Positions 1 through 9,232 of a stretch of DNA of 64,000 nucleotides are shown here, in pieces. The position numbers and the translations under genes were made by a program. Each line of letters starts with the position of its first letter. Position 1 is the stretch's first letter. The notes under the pieces were generated by a model. That model saw nothing but the letters and a program-made list of their open reading frames with translations, was not told the origin of the DNA and did not search any database. This DNA comes from Ascaris suum (taxonomy: Eukaryota; Nematoda; Chromadorea; Rhabditida; Ascarididae): positions 6,324,137 to 6,388,136 of the forward strand of contig CM024184.1 in assembly GCA_013433145.1 (NCBI GenBank). Reading direction: 5' to 3'.

Positions 1-119
1 CGTTGCGTGTTACCCAGGTATCGATTCTTCCAGAAAAGGAAAAAATCCTCTTATGAAAGGTCGAATGATGCATCCGTTCTGGTCATTCATCTCGGATGCT
101 ACCAACGGTTGTCCAGGCT

Positions 120-123
120 AAAA
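120..123 (-). terminator. RNA polymerase III terminator TTTT of copy 1
   Basis: On the minus strand a TTTT run begins five bases after the tRNA 3' end. The same run sits at the same offset after every intact copy, so each unit appears to be an independent transcription unit. Confidence 0.85.
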
Positions 124-128
124 CGCCC

Positions 129-210
129 CGATCAGGATGAGATTCGAACTCACGCGGGGAAACCCCAATGGATTAGCAGTCCATCGCCTTAACCACTCGG
201 CCACCTGATC
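129..210 (-). tRNA. tRNA-Ser(GCT), copy 1
   Basis: Read on the minus strand this folds as a class II serine tRNA. The acceptor is GATCAGG paired with CCTGATC, with discriminator G. The D arm contains GGCCGAGTGGTTAAGGC. The anticodon stem ATGGA/TCCAT encloses loop CTGCTAA, with anticodon GCT for AGC and AGT codons. The long variable arm is GGGG-TTT-CCCC and the T arm is GTGAG-TTCGAAT-CTCAT. Internal A box (TGGCCGAGTGG) and B box (AGTTCGAATCT) are intact. No intron is present, and CCA is not encoded, as expected for a eukaryote. The 5' flank is variant B. Confidence 0.97.
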
Positions 211-338
211 GTTGCGTGTTACCCAGGTATCCGTTCCTTCCAGAAAAGGAAAAAATCCTCTTATGAAAGGTCGAATGATGCATCCGTTCTGGTCATTCAT
301 CTCGGATGCTACCAACGGTTGTCCAGGCTAAAACGCCC

Positions 339-420
339 CGATCAGGATGAGATTCGAACTCACGCGGGGAAACCCCAATGGATTAGCAGTCCATCGCCTT
401 AACCACTCGGCCACCTGATC
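339..420 (-). tRNA. tRNA-Ser(GCT), copy 2
   Basis: Identical to copy 1; 5' flank variant B. Confidence 0.97.
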
Positions 421-548
421 GTTGCGTGTTACCCAGGTATCCGTTCCTTCCAGAAAAGGAAAAAATCCTCTTATGAAAGGTCGAATGATGCATCCGTTCT
501 GGTCATTCATCTCGGATGCTACCAACGGTTGTCCAGGCTAAAACGCCC

Positions 549-630
549 CGATCAGGATGAGATTCGAACTCACGCGGGGAAACCCCAATGGATTAGCAGT
601 CCATCGCCTTAACCACTCGGCCACCTGATC
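549..630 (-). tRNA. tRNA-Ser(GCT), copy 3
   Basis: Identical to copy 1; 5' flank variant A. Confidence 0.97.
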
Positions 631-758
631 GTTGCGTGTTACCCAGGTATCGATTCATTCCAGAAAAGGAAAAAATCCTCTTATGAAAGGTCGAATGATG
701 CATCCGTTCTGGTCATTCATCTCGGATGCTACCAACGGTTGTCCAGGCTAAAACGCCC

Positions 759-840
759 CGATCAGGATGAGATTCGAACTCACGCGGGGAAACCCCAATG
801 GATTAGCAGTCCATCGCCTTAACCACTCGGCCACCTGATC
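759..840 (-). tRNA. tRNA-Ser(GCT), copy 4
   Basis: Identical to copy 1; 5' flank variant A. Confidence 0.97.
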
Positions 841-968
841 GTTGCGTGTTACCCAGGTATCGATTCATTCCAGAAAAGGAAAAAATCCTCTTATGAAAGG
901 TCGAATGATGCATCCGTTCTGGTCATTCATCTCGGATGCTACCAACGGTTGTCCAGGCTAAAACGCCC

Positions 969-1050
969 CGATCAGGATGAGATTCGAACTCACGCGGGGA
1001 AACCCCAATGGATTAGCAGTCCATCGCCTTAACCACTCGGCCACCTGATC
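969..1050 (-). tRNA. tRNA-Ser(GCT), copy 5
   Basis: Identical to copy 1; 5' flank is B with one C to T change (CCGTTTCTTCC). Confidence 0.97.
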
Positions 1051-1178
1051 GTTGCGTGTTACCCAGGTATCCGTTTCTTCCAGAAAAGGAAAAAATCCTC
1101 TTATGAAAGGTCGAATGATGCATCCGTTCTGGTCATTCATCTCGGATGCTACCAACGGTTGTCCAGGCTAAAACGCCC

Positions 1179-1260
1179 CGATCAGGATGAGATTCGAACT
1201 CACGCGGGGAAACCCCAATGGATTAGCAGTCCATCGCCTTAACCACTCGGCCACCTGATC
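1179..1260 (-). tRNA. tRNA-Ser(GCT), copy 6
   Basis: Identical to copy 1; 5' flank variant A. Confidence 0.97.
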
Positions 1261-1388
1261 GTTGCGTGTTACCCAGGTATCGATTCATTCCAGAAAAGGA
1301 AAAAATCCTCTTATGAAAGGTCGAATGATGCATCCGTTCTGGTCATTCATCTCGGATGCTACCAACGGTTGTCCAGGCTAAAACGCCC

Positions 1389-1470
1389 CGATCAGGATGA
1401 GATTCGAACTCACGCGGGGAAACCCCAATGGATTAGCAGTCCATCGCCTTAACCACTCGGCCACCTGATC
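1389..1470 (-). tRNA. tRNA-Ser(GCT), copy 7
   Basis: Identical to copy 1; 5' flank variant C, so the next copy is 209 bp away. Confidence 0.97.
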
Positions 1471-1597
1471 GTTGCGTGTTACCCAGGTATCGTTCCTTCC
1501 AGAAAAGGAAAAAATCCTCTTATGAAAGGTCGAATGATGCATCCGTTCTGGTCATTCATCTCGGATGCTACCAACGGTTGTCCAGGCTAAAACGCCC

Positions 1598-1679
1598 CGA
1601 TCAGGATGAGATTCGAACTCACGCGGGGAAACCCCAATGGATTAGCAGTCCATCGCCTTAACCACTCGGCCACCTGATC
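1598..1679 (-). tRNA. tRNA-Ser(GCT), copy 8
   Basis: Identical to copy 1; 5' flank variant A plus the GGTTATTCAT change. Confidence 0.97.
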
Positions 1680-1807
1680 GTTGCGTGTTACCCAGGTATC
1701 GATTCATTCCAGAAAAGGAAAAAATCCTCTTATGAAAGGTCGAATGATGCATCCGTTCTGGTTATTCATCTCGGATGCTACCAACGGTTGTCCAGGCTAA
1801 AACGCCC

Positions 1808-1889
1808 CGATCAGGATGAGATTCGAACTCACGCGGGGAAACCCCAATGGATTAGCAGTCCATCGCCTTAACCACTCGGCCACCTGATC
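1808..1889 (-). tRNA. tRNA-Ser(GCT), copy 9
   Basis: Identical to copy 1; 5' flank variant D. Confidence 0.97.
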
Positions 1890-2017
1890 GTTGCGTGTTA
1901 CCCAGGTATCGATTCCTTCCAGAAAAGGAAAAAATCCTCTTATGAAAGGTCGAATGATGCATCCGTTCTGGTCATTCATCTCGGATGCTACCAACGGTTG
2001 TCCAGGCTAAAACGCCC

Positions 2018-2099
2018 CGATCAGGATGAGATTCGAACTCACGCGGGGAAACCCCAATGGATTAGCAGTCCATCGCCTTAACCACTCGGCCACCTGATC
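2018..2099 (-). tRNA. tRNA-Ser(GCT), copy 10
   Basis: Identical to copy 1; 5' flank variant B. Confidence 0.97.
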
Positions 2100-2227
2100 G
2101 TTGCGTGTTACCCAGGTATCCGTTCCTTCCAGAAAAGGAAAAAATCCTCTTATGAAAGGTCGAATGATGCATCCGTTCTGGTCATTCATCTCGGATGCTA
2201 CCAACGGTTGTCCAGGCTAAAACGCCC

Positions 2228-2309
2228 CGATCAGGATGAGATTCGAACTCACGCGGGGAAACCCCAATGGATTAGCAGTCCATCGCCTTAACCACTCGGC
2301 CACCTGATC
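2228..2309 (-). tRNA. tRNA-Ser(GCT), copy 11
   Basis: Identical to copy 1; 5' flank variant B. Confidence 0.97.
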
Positions 2310-2437
2310 GTTGCGTGTTACCCAGGTATCCGTTCCTTCCAGAAAAGGAAAAAATCCTCTTATGAAAGGTCGAATGATGCATCCGTTCTGGTCATTCATC
2401 TCGGATGCTACCAACGGTTGTCCAGGCTAAAACGCCC

Positions 2438-2519
2438 CGATCAGGATGAGATTCGAACTCACGCGGGGAAACCCCAATGGATTAGCAGTCCATCGCCTTA
2501 ACCACTCGGCCACCTGATC
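2438..2519 (-). tRNA. tRNA-Ser(GCT), copy 12
   Basis: Identical to copy 1; 5' flank variant B. Confidence 0.97.
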
Positions 2520-2647
2520 GTTGCGTGTTACCCAGGTATCCGTTCCTTCCAGAAAAGGAAAAAATCCTCTTATGAAAGGTCGAATGATGCATCCGTTCTG
2601 GTCATTCATCTCGGATGCTACCAACGGTTGTCCAGGCTAAAACGCCC

Positions 2648-2729
2648 CGATCAGGATGAGATTCGAACTCACGCGGGGAAACCCCAATGGATTAGCAGTC
2701 CATCGCCTTAACCACTCGGCCACCTGATC
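2648..2729 (-). tRNA. tRNA-Ser(GCT), copy 13
   Basis: Identical to copy 1; 5' flank variant A. Confidence 0.97.
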
Positions 2730-2857
2730 GTTGCGTGTTACCCAGGTATCGATTCATTCCAGAAAAGGAAAAAATCCTCTTATGAAAGGTCGAATGATGC
2801 ATCCGTTCTGGTCATTCATCTCGGATGCTACCAACGGTTGTCCAGGCTAAAACGCCC

Positions 2858-2939
2858 CGATCAGGATGAGATTCGAACTCACGCGGGGAAACCCCAATGG
2901 ATTAGCAGTCCATCGCCTTAACCACTCGGCCACCTGATC
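2858..2939 (-). tRNA. tRNA-Ser(GCT), copy 14
   Basis: Identical to copy 1; 5' flank variant A. Confidence 0.97.
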
Positions 2940-3067
2940 GTTGCGTGTTACCCAGGTATCGATTCATTCCAGAAAAGGAAAAAATCCTCTTATGAAAGGT
3001 CGAATGATGCATCCGTTCTGGTCATTCATCTCGGATGCTACCAACGGTTGTCCAGGCTAAAACGCCC

Positions 3068-3149
3068 CGATCAGGATGAGATTCGAACTCACGCGGGGAA
3101 ACCCCAATGGATTAGCAGTCCATCGCCTTAACCACTCGGCCACCTGATC
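3068..3149 (-). tRNA. tRNA-Ser(GCT), copy 15
   Basis: Identical to copy 1; 5' flank variant D. Confidence 0.97.
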
Positions 3150-3277
3150 GTTGCGTGTTACCCAGGTATCGATTCCTTCCAGAAAAGGAAAAAATCCTCT
3201 TATGAAAGGTCGAATGATGCATCCGTTCTGGTCATTCATCTCGGATGCTACCAACGGTTGTCCAGGCTAAAACGCCC

Positions 3278-3359
3278 CGATCAGGATGAGATTCGAACTC
3301 ACGCGGGGAAACCCCAATGGATTAGCAGTCCATCGCCTTAACCACTCGGCCACCTGATC
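3278..3359 (-). tRNA. tRNA-Ser(GCT), copy 16
   Basis: Identical to copy 1; 5' flank variant A plus the GGTTATTCAT change. Flanks 16-18 repeat the A-D-B order of flanks 8-10, suggesting a block duplication. Confidence 0.97.
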
Positions 3360-3487
3360 GTTGCGTGTTACCCAGGTATCGATTCATTCCAGAAAAGGAA
3401 AAAATCCTCTTATGAAAGGTCGAATGATGCATCCGTTCTGGTTATTCATCTCGGATGCTACCAACGGTTGTCCAGGCTAAAACGCCC

Positions 3488-3569
3488 CGATCAGGATGAG
3501 ATTCGAACTCACGCGGGGAAACCCCAATGGATTAGCAGTCCATCGCCTTAACCACTCGGCCACCTGATC
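3488..3569 (-). tRNA. tRNA-Ser(GCT), copy 17
   Basis: Identical to copy 1; 5' flank variant D. Confidence 0.97.
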
Positions 3570-3697
3570 GTTGCGTGTTACCCAGGTATCGATTCCTTCC
3601 AGAAAAGGAAAAAATCCTCTTATGAAAGGTCGAATGATGCATCCGTTCTGGTCATTCATCTCGGATGCTACCAACGGTTGTCCAGGCTAAAACGCCC

Positions 3698-3779
3698 CGA
3701 TCAGGATGAGATTCGAACTCACGCGGGGAAACCCCAATGGATTAGCAGTCCATCGCCTTAACCACTCGGCCACCTGATC
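3698..3779 (-). tRNA. tRNA-Ser(GCT), copy 18
   Basis: Identical to copy 1; 5' flank variant B. Confidence 0.97.
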
Positions 3780-3907
3780 GTTGCGTGTTACCCAGGTATC
3801 CGTTCCTTCCAGAAAAGGAAAAAATCCTCTTATGAAAGGTCGAATGATGCATCCGTTCTGGTCATTCATCTCGGATGCTACCAACGGTTGTCCAGGCTAA
3901 AACGCCC

Positions 3908-3989
3908 CGATCAGGATGAGATTCGAACTCACGCGGGGAAACCCCAATGGATTAGCAGTCCATCGCCTTAACCACTCGGCCACCTGATC
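3908..3989 (-). tRNA. tRNA-Ser(GCT), copy 19
   Basis: Identical to copy 1; 5' flank variant C with the GTTGCATG change. Confidence 0.97.
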
Positions 3990-4116
3990 GTTGCATGTTA
4001 CCCAGGTATCGTTCCTTCCAGAAAAGGAAAAAATCCTCTTATGAAAGGTCGAATGATGCATCCGTTCTGGTCATTCATCTCGGATGCTACCAACGGTTGT
4101 CCAGGCTAAAACGCCC

Positions 4117-4198
4117 CGATCAGGATGAGATTCGAACTCACGCGGGGAAACCCCAATGGATTAGCAGTCCATCGCCTTAACCACTCGGCCACCTGATC
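4117..4198 (-). tRNA. tRNA-Ser(GCT), copy 20
   Basis: Identical to copy 1; 5' flank variant D. Confidence 0.97.
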
Positions 4199-4326
4199 GT
4201 TGCGTGTTACCCAGGTATCGATTCCTTCCAGAAAAGGAAAAAATCCTCTTATGAAAGGTCGAATGATGCATCCGTTCTGGTCATTCATCTCGGATGCTAC
4301 CAACGGTTGTCCAGGCTAAAACGCCC

Positions 4327-4408
4327 CGATCAGGATGAGATTCGAACTCACGCGGGGAAACCCCAATGGATTAGCAGTCCATCGCCTTAACCACTCGGCC
4401 ACCTGATC
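4327..4408 (-). tRNA. tRNA-Ser(GCT), copy 21
   Basis: Identical to copy 1; 5' flank variant C. Confidence 0.97.
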
Positions 4409-4535
4409 GTTGCGTGTTACCCAGGTATCGTTCCTTCCAGAAAAGGAAAAAATCCTCTTATGAAAGGTCGAATGATGCATCCGTTCTGGTCATTCATCTC
4501 GGATGCTACCAACGGTTGTCCAGGCTAAAACGCCC

Positions 4536-4617
4536 CGATCAGGATGAGATTCGAACTCACGCGGGGAAACCCCAATGGATTAGCAGTCCATCGCCTTAAC
4601 CACTCGGCCACCTGATC
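4536..4617 (-). tRNA. tRNA-Ser(GCT), copy 22
   Basis: Identical to copy 1; 5' flank variant B. Confidence 0.97.
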
Positions 4618-4745
4618 GTTGCGTGTTACCCAGGTATCCGTTCCTTCCAGAAAAGGAAAAAATCCTCTTATGAAAGGTCGAATGATGCATCCGTTCTGGT
4701 CATTCATCTCGGATGCTACCAACGGTTGTCCAGGCTAAAACGCCC

Positions 4746-4827
4746 CGATCAGGATGAGATTCGAACTCACGCGGGGAAACCCCAATGGATTAGCAGTCCA
4801 TCGCCTTAACCACTCGGCCACCTGATC
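4746..4827 (-). tRNA. tRNA-Ser(GCT), copy 23
   Basis: Identical to copy 1; 5' flank variant B. Confidence 0.97.
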
Positions 4828-4955
4828 GTTGCGTGTTACCCAGGTATCCGTTCCTTCCAGAAAAGGAAAAAATCCTCTTATGAAAGGTCGAATGATGCAT
4901 CCGTTCTGGTCATTCATCTCGGATGCTACCAACGGTTGTCCAGGCTAAAACGCCC

Positions 4956-5037
4956 CGATCAGGATGAGATTCGAACTCACGCGGGGAAACCCCAATGGAT
5001 TAGCAGTCCATCGCCTTAACCACTCGGCCACCTGATC
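4956..5037 (-). tRNA. tRNA-Ser(GCT), copy 24
   Basis: Identical to copy 1; 5' flank variant B with the GTTGCATG change. Confidence 0.97.
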
Positions 5038-5165
5038 GTTGCATGTTACCCAGGTATCCGTTCCTTCCAGAAAAGGAAAAAATCCTCTTATGAAAGGTCG
5101 AATGATGCATCCGTTCTGGTCATTCATCTCGGATGCTACCAACGGTTGTCCAGGCTAAAACGCCC

Positions 5166-5247
5166 CGATCAGGATGAGATTCGAACTCACGCGGGGAAAC
5201 CCCAATGGATTAGCAGTCCATCGCCTTAACCACTCGGCCACCTGATC
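5166..5247 (-). tRNA. tRNA-Ser(GCT), copy 25
   Basis: Identical to copy 1; 5' flank variant B. Confidence 0.97.
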
Positions 5248-5375
5248 GTTGCGTGTTACCCAGGTATCCGTTCCTTCCAGAAAAGGAAAAAATCCTCTTA
5301 TGAAAGGTCGAATGATGCATCCGTTCTGGTCATTCATCTCGGATGCTACCAACGGTTGTCCAGGCTAAAACGCCC

Positions 5376-5457
5376 CGATCAGGATGAGATTCGAACTCAC
5401 GCGGGGAAACCCCAATGGATTAGCAGTCCATCGCCTTAACCACTCGGCCACCTGATC
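5376..5457 (-). tRNA. tRNA-Ser(GCT), copy 26
   Basis: Identical to copy 1; 5' flank variant B. Confidence 0.97.
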
Positions 5458-5585
5458 GTTGCGTGTTACCCAGGTATCCGTTCCTTCCAGAAAAGGAAAA
5501 AATCCTCTTATGAAAGGTCGAATGATGCATCCGTTCTGGTCATTCATCTCGGATGCTACCAACGGTTGTCCAGGCTAAAACGCCC

Positions 5586-5667
5586 CGATCAGGATGAGAT
5601 TCGAACTCACGCGGGGAAACCCCAATGGATTAGCAGTCCATCGCCTTAACCACTCGGCCACCTGATC
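5586..5667 (-). tRNA. tRNA-Ser(GCT), copy 27
   Basis: Identical to copy 1; 5' flank variant A plus the GGTTATTCAT change. Confidence 0.97.
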
Positions 5668-5795
5668 GTTGCGTGTTACCCAGGTATCGATTCATTCCAG
5701 AAAAGGAAAAAATCCTCTTATGAAAGGTCGAATGATGCATCCGTTCTGGTTATTCATCTCGGATGCTACCAACGGTTGTCCAGGCTAAAACGCCC

Positions 5796-5877
5796 CGATC
5801 AGGATGAGATTCGAACTCACGCGGGGAAACCCCAATGGATTAGCAGTCCATCGCCTTAACCACTCGGCCACCTGATC
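5796..5877 (-). tRNA. tRNA-Ser(GCT), copy 28
   Basis: Identical to copy 1; 5' flank variant B combined with GGTTATTCAT. This is the only B unit with that change, so it is probably an exchange product between neighbouring units. Confidence 0.97.
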
Positions 5878-6005
5878 GTTGCGTGTTACCCAGGTATCCG
5901 TTCCTTCCAGAAAAGGAAAAAATCCTCTTATGAAAGGTCGAATGATGCATCCGTTCTGGTTATTCATCTCGGATGCTACCAACGGTTGTCCAGGCTAAAA
6001 CGCCC

Positions 6006-6087
6006 CGATCAGGATGAGATTCGAACTCACGCGGGGAAACCCCAATGGATTAGCAGTCCATCGCCTTAACCACTCGGCCACCTGATC
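6006..6087 (-). tRNA. tRNA-Ser(GCT), copy 29
   Basis: Identical to copy 1; 5' flank variant A plus the GGTTATTCAT change. Confidence 0.97.
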
Positions 6088-6215
6088 GTTGCGTGTTACC
6101 CAGGTATCGATTCATTCCAGAAAAGGAAAAAATCCTCTTATGAAAGGTCGAATGATGCATCCGTTCTGGTTATTCATCTCGGATGCTACCAACGGTTGTC
6201 CAGGCTAAAACGCCC

Positions 6216-6297
6216 CGATCAGGATGAGATTCGAACTCACGCGGGGAAACCCCAATGGATTAGCAGTCCATCGCCTTAACCACTCGGCCACCTGATC
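6216..6297 (-). tRNA. tRNA-Ser(GCT), copy 30
   Basis: Identical to copy 1; 5' flank variant C. Confidence 0.97.
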
Positions 6298-6424
6298 GTT
6301 GCGTGTTACCCAGGTATCGTTCCTTCCAGAAAAGGAAAAAATCCTCTTATGAAAGGTCGAATGATGCATCCGTTCTGGTCATTCATCTCGGATGCTACCA
6401 ACGGTTGTCCAGGCTAAAACGCCC

Positions 6425-6506
6425 CGATCAGGATGAGATTCGAACTCACGCGGGGAAACCCCAATGGATTAGCAGTCCATCGCCTTAACCACTCGGCCAC
6501 CTGATC
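6425..6506 (-). tRNA. tRNA-Ser(GCT), copy 31
   Basis: Identical to copy 1; 5' flank variant B with the GTTGCATG change. Confidence 0.97.
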
Positions 6507-6634
6507 GTTGCATGTTACCCAGGTATCCGTTCCTTCCAGAAAAGGAAAAAATCCTCTTATGAAAGGTCGAATGATGCATCCGTTCTGGTCATTCATCTCG
6601 GATGCTACCAACGGTTGTCCAGGCTAAAACGCCC

Positions 6635-6716
6635 CGATCAGGATGAGATTCGAACTCACGCGGGGAAACCCCAATGGATTAGCAGTCCATCGCCTTAACC
6701 ACTCGGCCACCTGATC
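6635..6716 (-). tRNA. tRNA-Ser(GCT), copy 32
   Basis: Identical to copy 1; 5' flank variant B. Confidence 0.97.
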
Positions 6717-6844
6717 GTTGCGTGTTACCCAGGTATCCGTTCCTTCCAGAAAAGGAAAAAATCCTCTTATGAAAGGTCGAATGATGCATCCGTTCTGGTC
6801 ATTCATCTCGGATGCTACCAACGGTTGTCCAGGCTAAAACGCCC

Positions 6845-6926
6845 CGATCAGGATGAGATTCGAACTCACGCGGGGAAACCCCAATGGATTAGCAGTCCAT
6901 CGCCTTAACCACTCGGCCACCTGATC
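6845..6926 (-). tRNA. tRNA-Ser(GCT), copy 33
   Basis: Identical to copy 1; 5' flank variant C. Confidence 0.97.
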
Positions 6927-7053
6927 GTTGCGTGTTACCCAGGTATCGTTCCTTCCAGAAAAGGAAAAAATCCTCTTATGAAAGGTCGAATGATGCATCC
7001 GTTCTGGTCATTCATCTCGGATGCTACCAACGGTTGTCCAGGCTAAAACGCCC

Positions 7054-7135
7054 CGATCAGGATGAGATTCGAACTCACGCGGGGAAACCCCAATGGATTA
7101 GCAGTCCATCGCCTTAACCACTCGGCCACCTGATC
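7054..7135 (-). tRNA. tRNA-Ser(GCT), copy 34
   Basis: Identical to copy 1; 5' flank variant B. Confidence 0.97.
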
Positions 7136-7263
7136 GTTGCGTGTTACCCAGGTATCCGTTCCTTCCAGAAAAGGAAAAAATCCTCTTATGAAAGGTCGAA
7201 TGATGCATCCGTTCTGGTCATTCATCTCGGATGCTACCAACGGTTGTCCAGGCTAAAACGCCC

Positions 7264-7345
7264 CGATCAGGATGAGATTCGAACTCACGCGGGGAAACCC
7301 CAATGGATTAGCAGTCCATCGCCTTAACCACTCGGCCACCTGATC
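7264..7345 (-). tRNA. tRNA-Ser(GCT), copy 35
   Basis: Identical to copy 1; 5' flank variant B. Confidence 0.97.
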
Positions 7346-7473
7346 GTTGCGTGTTACCCAGGTATCCGTTCCTTCCAGAAAAGGAAAAAATCCTCTTATG
7401 AAAGGTCGAATGATGCATCCGTTCTGGTCATTCATCTCGGATGCTACCAACGGTTGTCCAGGCTAAAACGCCC

Positions 7474-7554
7474 CGATCAGGATGAGATTCGAACTCACGC
7501 GGGAAACCCCAATGGATTAGCAGTCCATCGCCTTAACCACTCGGCCACCTGATC
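7474..7554 (-). tRNA. tRNA-Ser(GCT), copy 36, one base shorter
   Basis: This is the only intact-looking copy with a change inside the tRNA. One C is missing from the 3' side of the variable arm, which reads GGGG-TTT-CCC, giving 81 nt. The long variable arm is the main identity element for seryl-tRNA synthetase, so charging could be altered. The rest of the cloverleaf is unchanged. 5' flank variant B. Confidence 0.93.
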
Positions 7555-7682
7555 GTTGCGTGTTACCCAGGTATCCGTTCCTTCCAGAAAAGGAAAAAAT
7601 CCTCTTATGAAAGGTCGAATGATGCATCCGTTCTGGTCATTCATCTCGGATGCTACCAACGGTTGTCCAGGCTAAAACGCCC

Positions 7683-7764
7683 CGATCAGGATGAGATTCG
7701 AACTCACGCGGGGAAACCCCAATGGATTAGCAGTCCATCGCCTTAACCACTCGGCCACCTGATC
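7683..7764 (-). tRNA. tRNA-Ser(GCT), copy 37
   Basis: Identical to copy 1; 5' flank variant B. Confidence 0.97.
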
Positions 7765-7892
7765 GTTGCGTGTTACCCAGGTATCCGTTCCTTCCAGAAA
7801 AGGAAAAAATCCTCTTATGAAAGGTCGAATGATGCATCCGTTCTGGTCATTCATCTCGGATGCTACCAACGGTTGTCCAGGCTAAAACGCCC

Positions 7893-7974
7893 CGATCAGG
7901 ATGAGATTCGAACTCACGCGGGGAAACCCCAATGGATTAGCAGTCCATCGCCTTAACCACTCGGCCACCTGATC
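7893..7974 (-). tRNA. tRNA-Ser(GCT), copy 38
   Basis: Identical to copy 1; 5' flank variant B. Confidence 0.97.
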
Positions 7975-8102
7975 GTTGCGTGTTACCCAGGTATCCGTTC
8001 CTTCCAGAAAAGGAAAAAATCCTCTTATGAAAGGTCGAATGATGCATCCGTTCTGGTCATTCATCTCGGATGCTACCAACGGTTGTCCAGGCTAAAACGC
8101 CC

Positions 8103-8184
8103 CGATCAGGATGAGATTCGAACTCACGCGGGGAAACCCCAATGGATTAGCAGTCCATCGCCTTAACCACTCGGCCACCTGATC
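8103..8184 (-). tRNA. tRNA-Ser(GCT), copy 39
   Basis: Identical to copy 1; 5' flank variant C. Confidence 0.97.
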
Positions 8185-8311
8185 GTTGCGTGTTACCCAG
8201 GTATCGTTCCTTCCAGAAAAGGAAAAAATCCTCTTATGAAAGGTCGAATGATGCATCCGTTCTGGTCATTCATCTCGGATGCTACCAACGGTTGTCCAGG
8301 CTAAAACGCCC

Positions 8312-8393
8312 CGATCAGGATGAGATTCGAACTCACGCGGGGAAACCCCAATGGATTAGCAGTCCATCGCCTTAACCACTCGGCCACCTGATC
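8312..8393 (-). tRNA. tRNA-Ser(GCT), copy 40
   Basis: Identical to copy 1; 5' flank variant B. Confidence 0.97.
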
Positions 8394-8521
8394 GTTGCGT
8401 GTTACCCAGGTATCCGTTCCTTCCAGAAAAGGAAAAAATCCTCTTATGAAAGGTCGAATGATGCATCCGTTCTGGTCATTCATCTCGGATGCTACCAACG
8501 GTTGTCCAGGCTAAAACGCCC

Positions 8522-8603
8522 CGATCAGGATGAGATTCGAACTCACGCGGGGAAACCCCAATGGATTAGCAGTCCATCGCCTTAACCACTCGGCCACCTG
8601 ATC
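8522..8603 (-). tRNA. tRNA-Ser(GCT), copy 41
   Basis: Identical to copy 1; 5' flank is a C-A hybrid (TCGTTCATTCC), seen only here. Confidence 0.97.
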
Positions 8604-8730
8604 GTTGCGTGTTACCCAGGTATCGTTCATTCCAGAAAAGGAAAAAATCCTCTTATGAAAGGTCGAATGATGCATCCGTTCTGGTCATTCATCTCGGATG
8701 CTACCAACGGTTGTCCAGGCTAAAACGCCC

Positions 8731-8812
8731 CGATCAGGATGAGATTCGAACTCACGCGGGGAAACCCCAATGGATTAGCAGTCCATCGCCTTAACCACTC
8801 GGCCACCTGATC
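8731..8812 (-). tRNA. tRNA-Ser(GCT), copy 42
   Basis: Identical to copy 1; 5' flank variant B. Confidence 0.97.
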
Positions 8813-8940
8813 GTTGCGTGTTACCCAGGTATCCGTTCCTTCCAGAAAAGGAAAAAATCCTCTTATGAAAGGTCGAATGATGCATCCGTTCTGGTCATTC
8901 ATCTCGGATGCTACCAACGGTTGTCCAGGCTAAAACGCCC

Positions 8941-9022
8941 CGATCAGGATGAGATTCGAACTCACGCGGGGAAACCCCAATGGATTAGCAGTCCATCGCC
9001 TTAACCACTCGGCCACCTGATC
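8941..9022 (-). tRNA. tRNA-Ser(GCT), copy 43
   Basis: Identical to copy 1; 5' flank variant B. Confidence 0.97.
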
Positions 9023-9150
9023 GTTGCGTGTTACCCAGGTATCCGTTCCTTCCAGAAAAGGAAAAAATCCTCTTATGAAAGGTCGAATGATGCATCCGTT
9101 CTGGTCATTCATCTCGGATGCTACCAACGGTTGTCCAGGCTAAAACGCCC

Positions 9151-9232
9151 CGATCAGGATGAGATTCGAACTCACGCGGGGAAACCCCAATGGATTAGCA
9201 GTCCATCGCCTTAACCACTCGGCCACCTGATC
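9151..9232 (-). tRNA. tRNA-Ser(GCT), copy 44, last intact copy
   Basis: Identical to copy 1. Its 5' flank starts as variant B but diverges from about 9281 onward, marking the edge of homogenisation. Confidence 0.97.

Noticed and set aside
211..338. Spliced-leader RNA hidden in the array spacer (GTTACCCAG-GTAT resembles an SL exon and donor)
   Set aside because: No Sm-binding site of the AT(3-6)G type follows on that strand, and the bases after the supposed donor are the most variable part of the unit.
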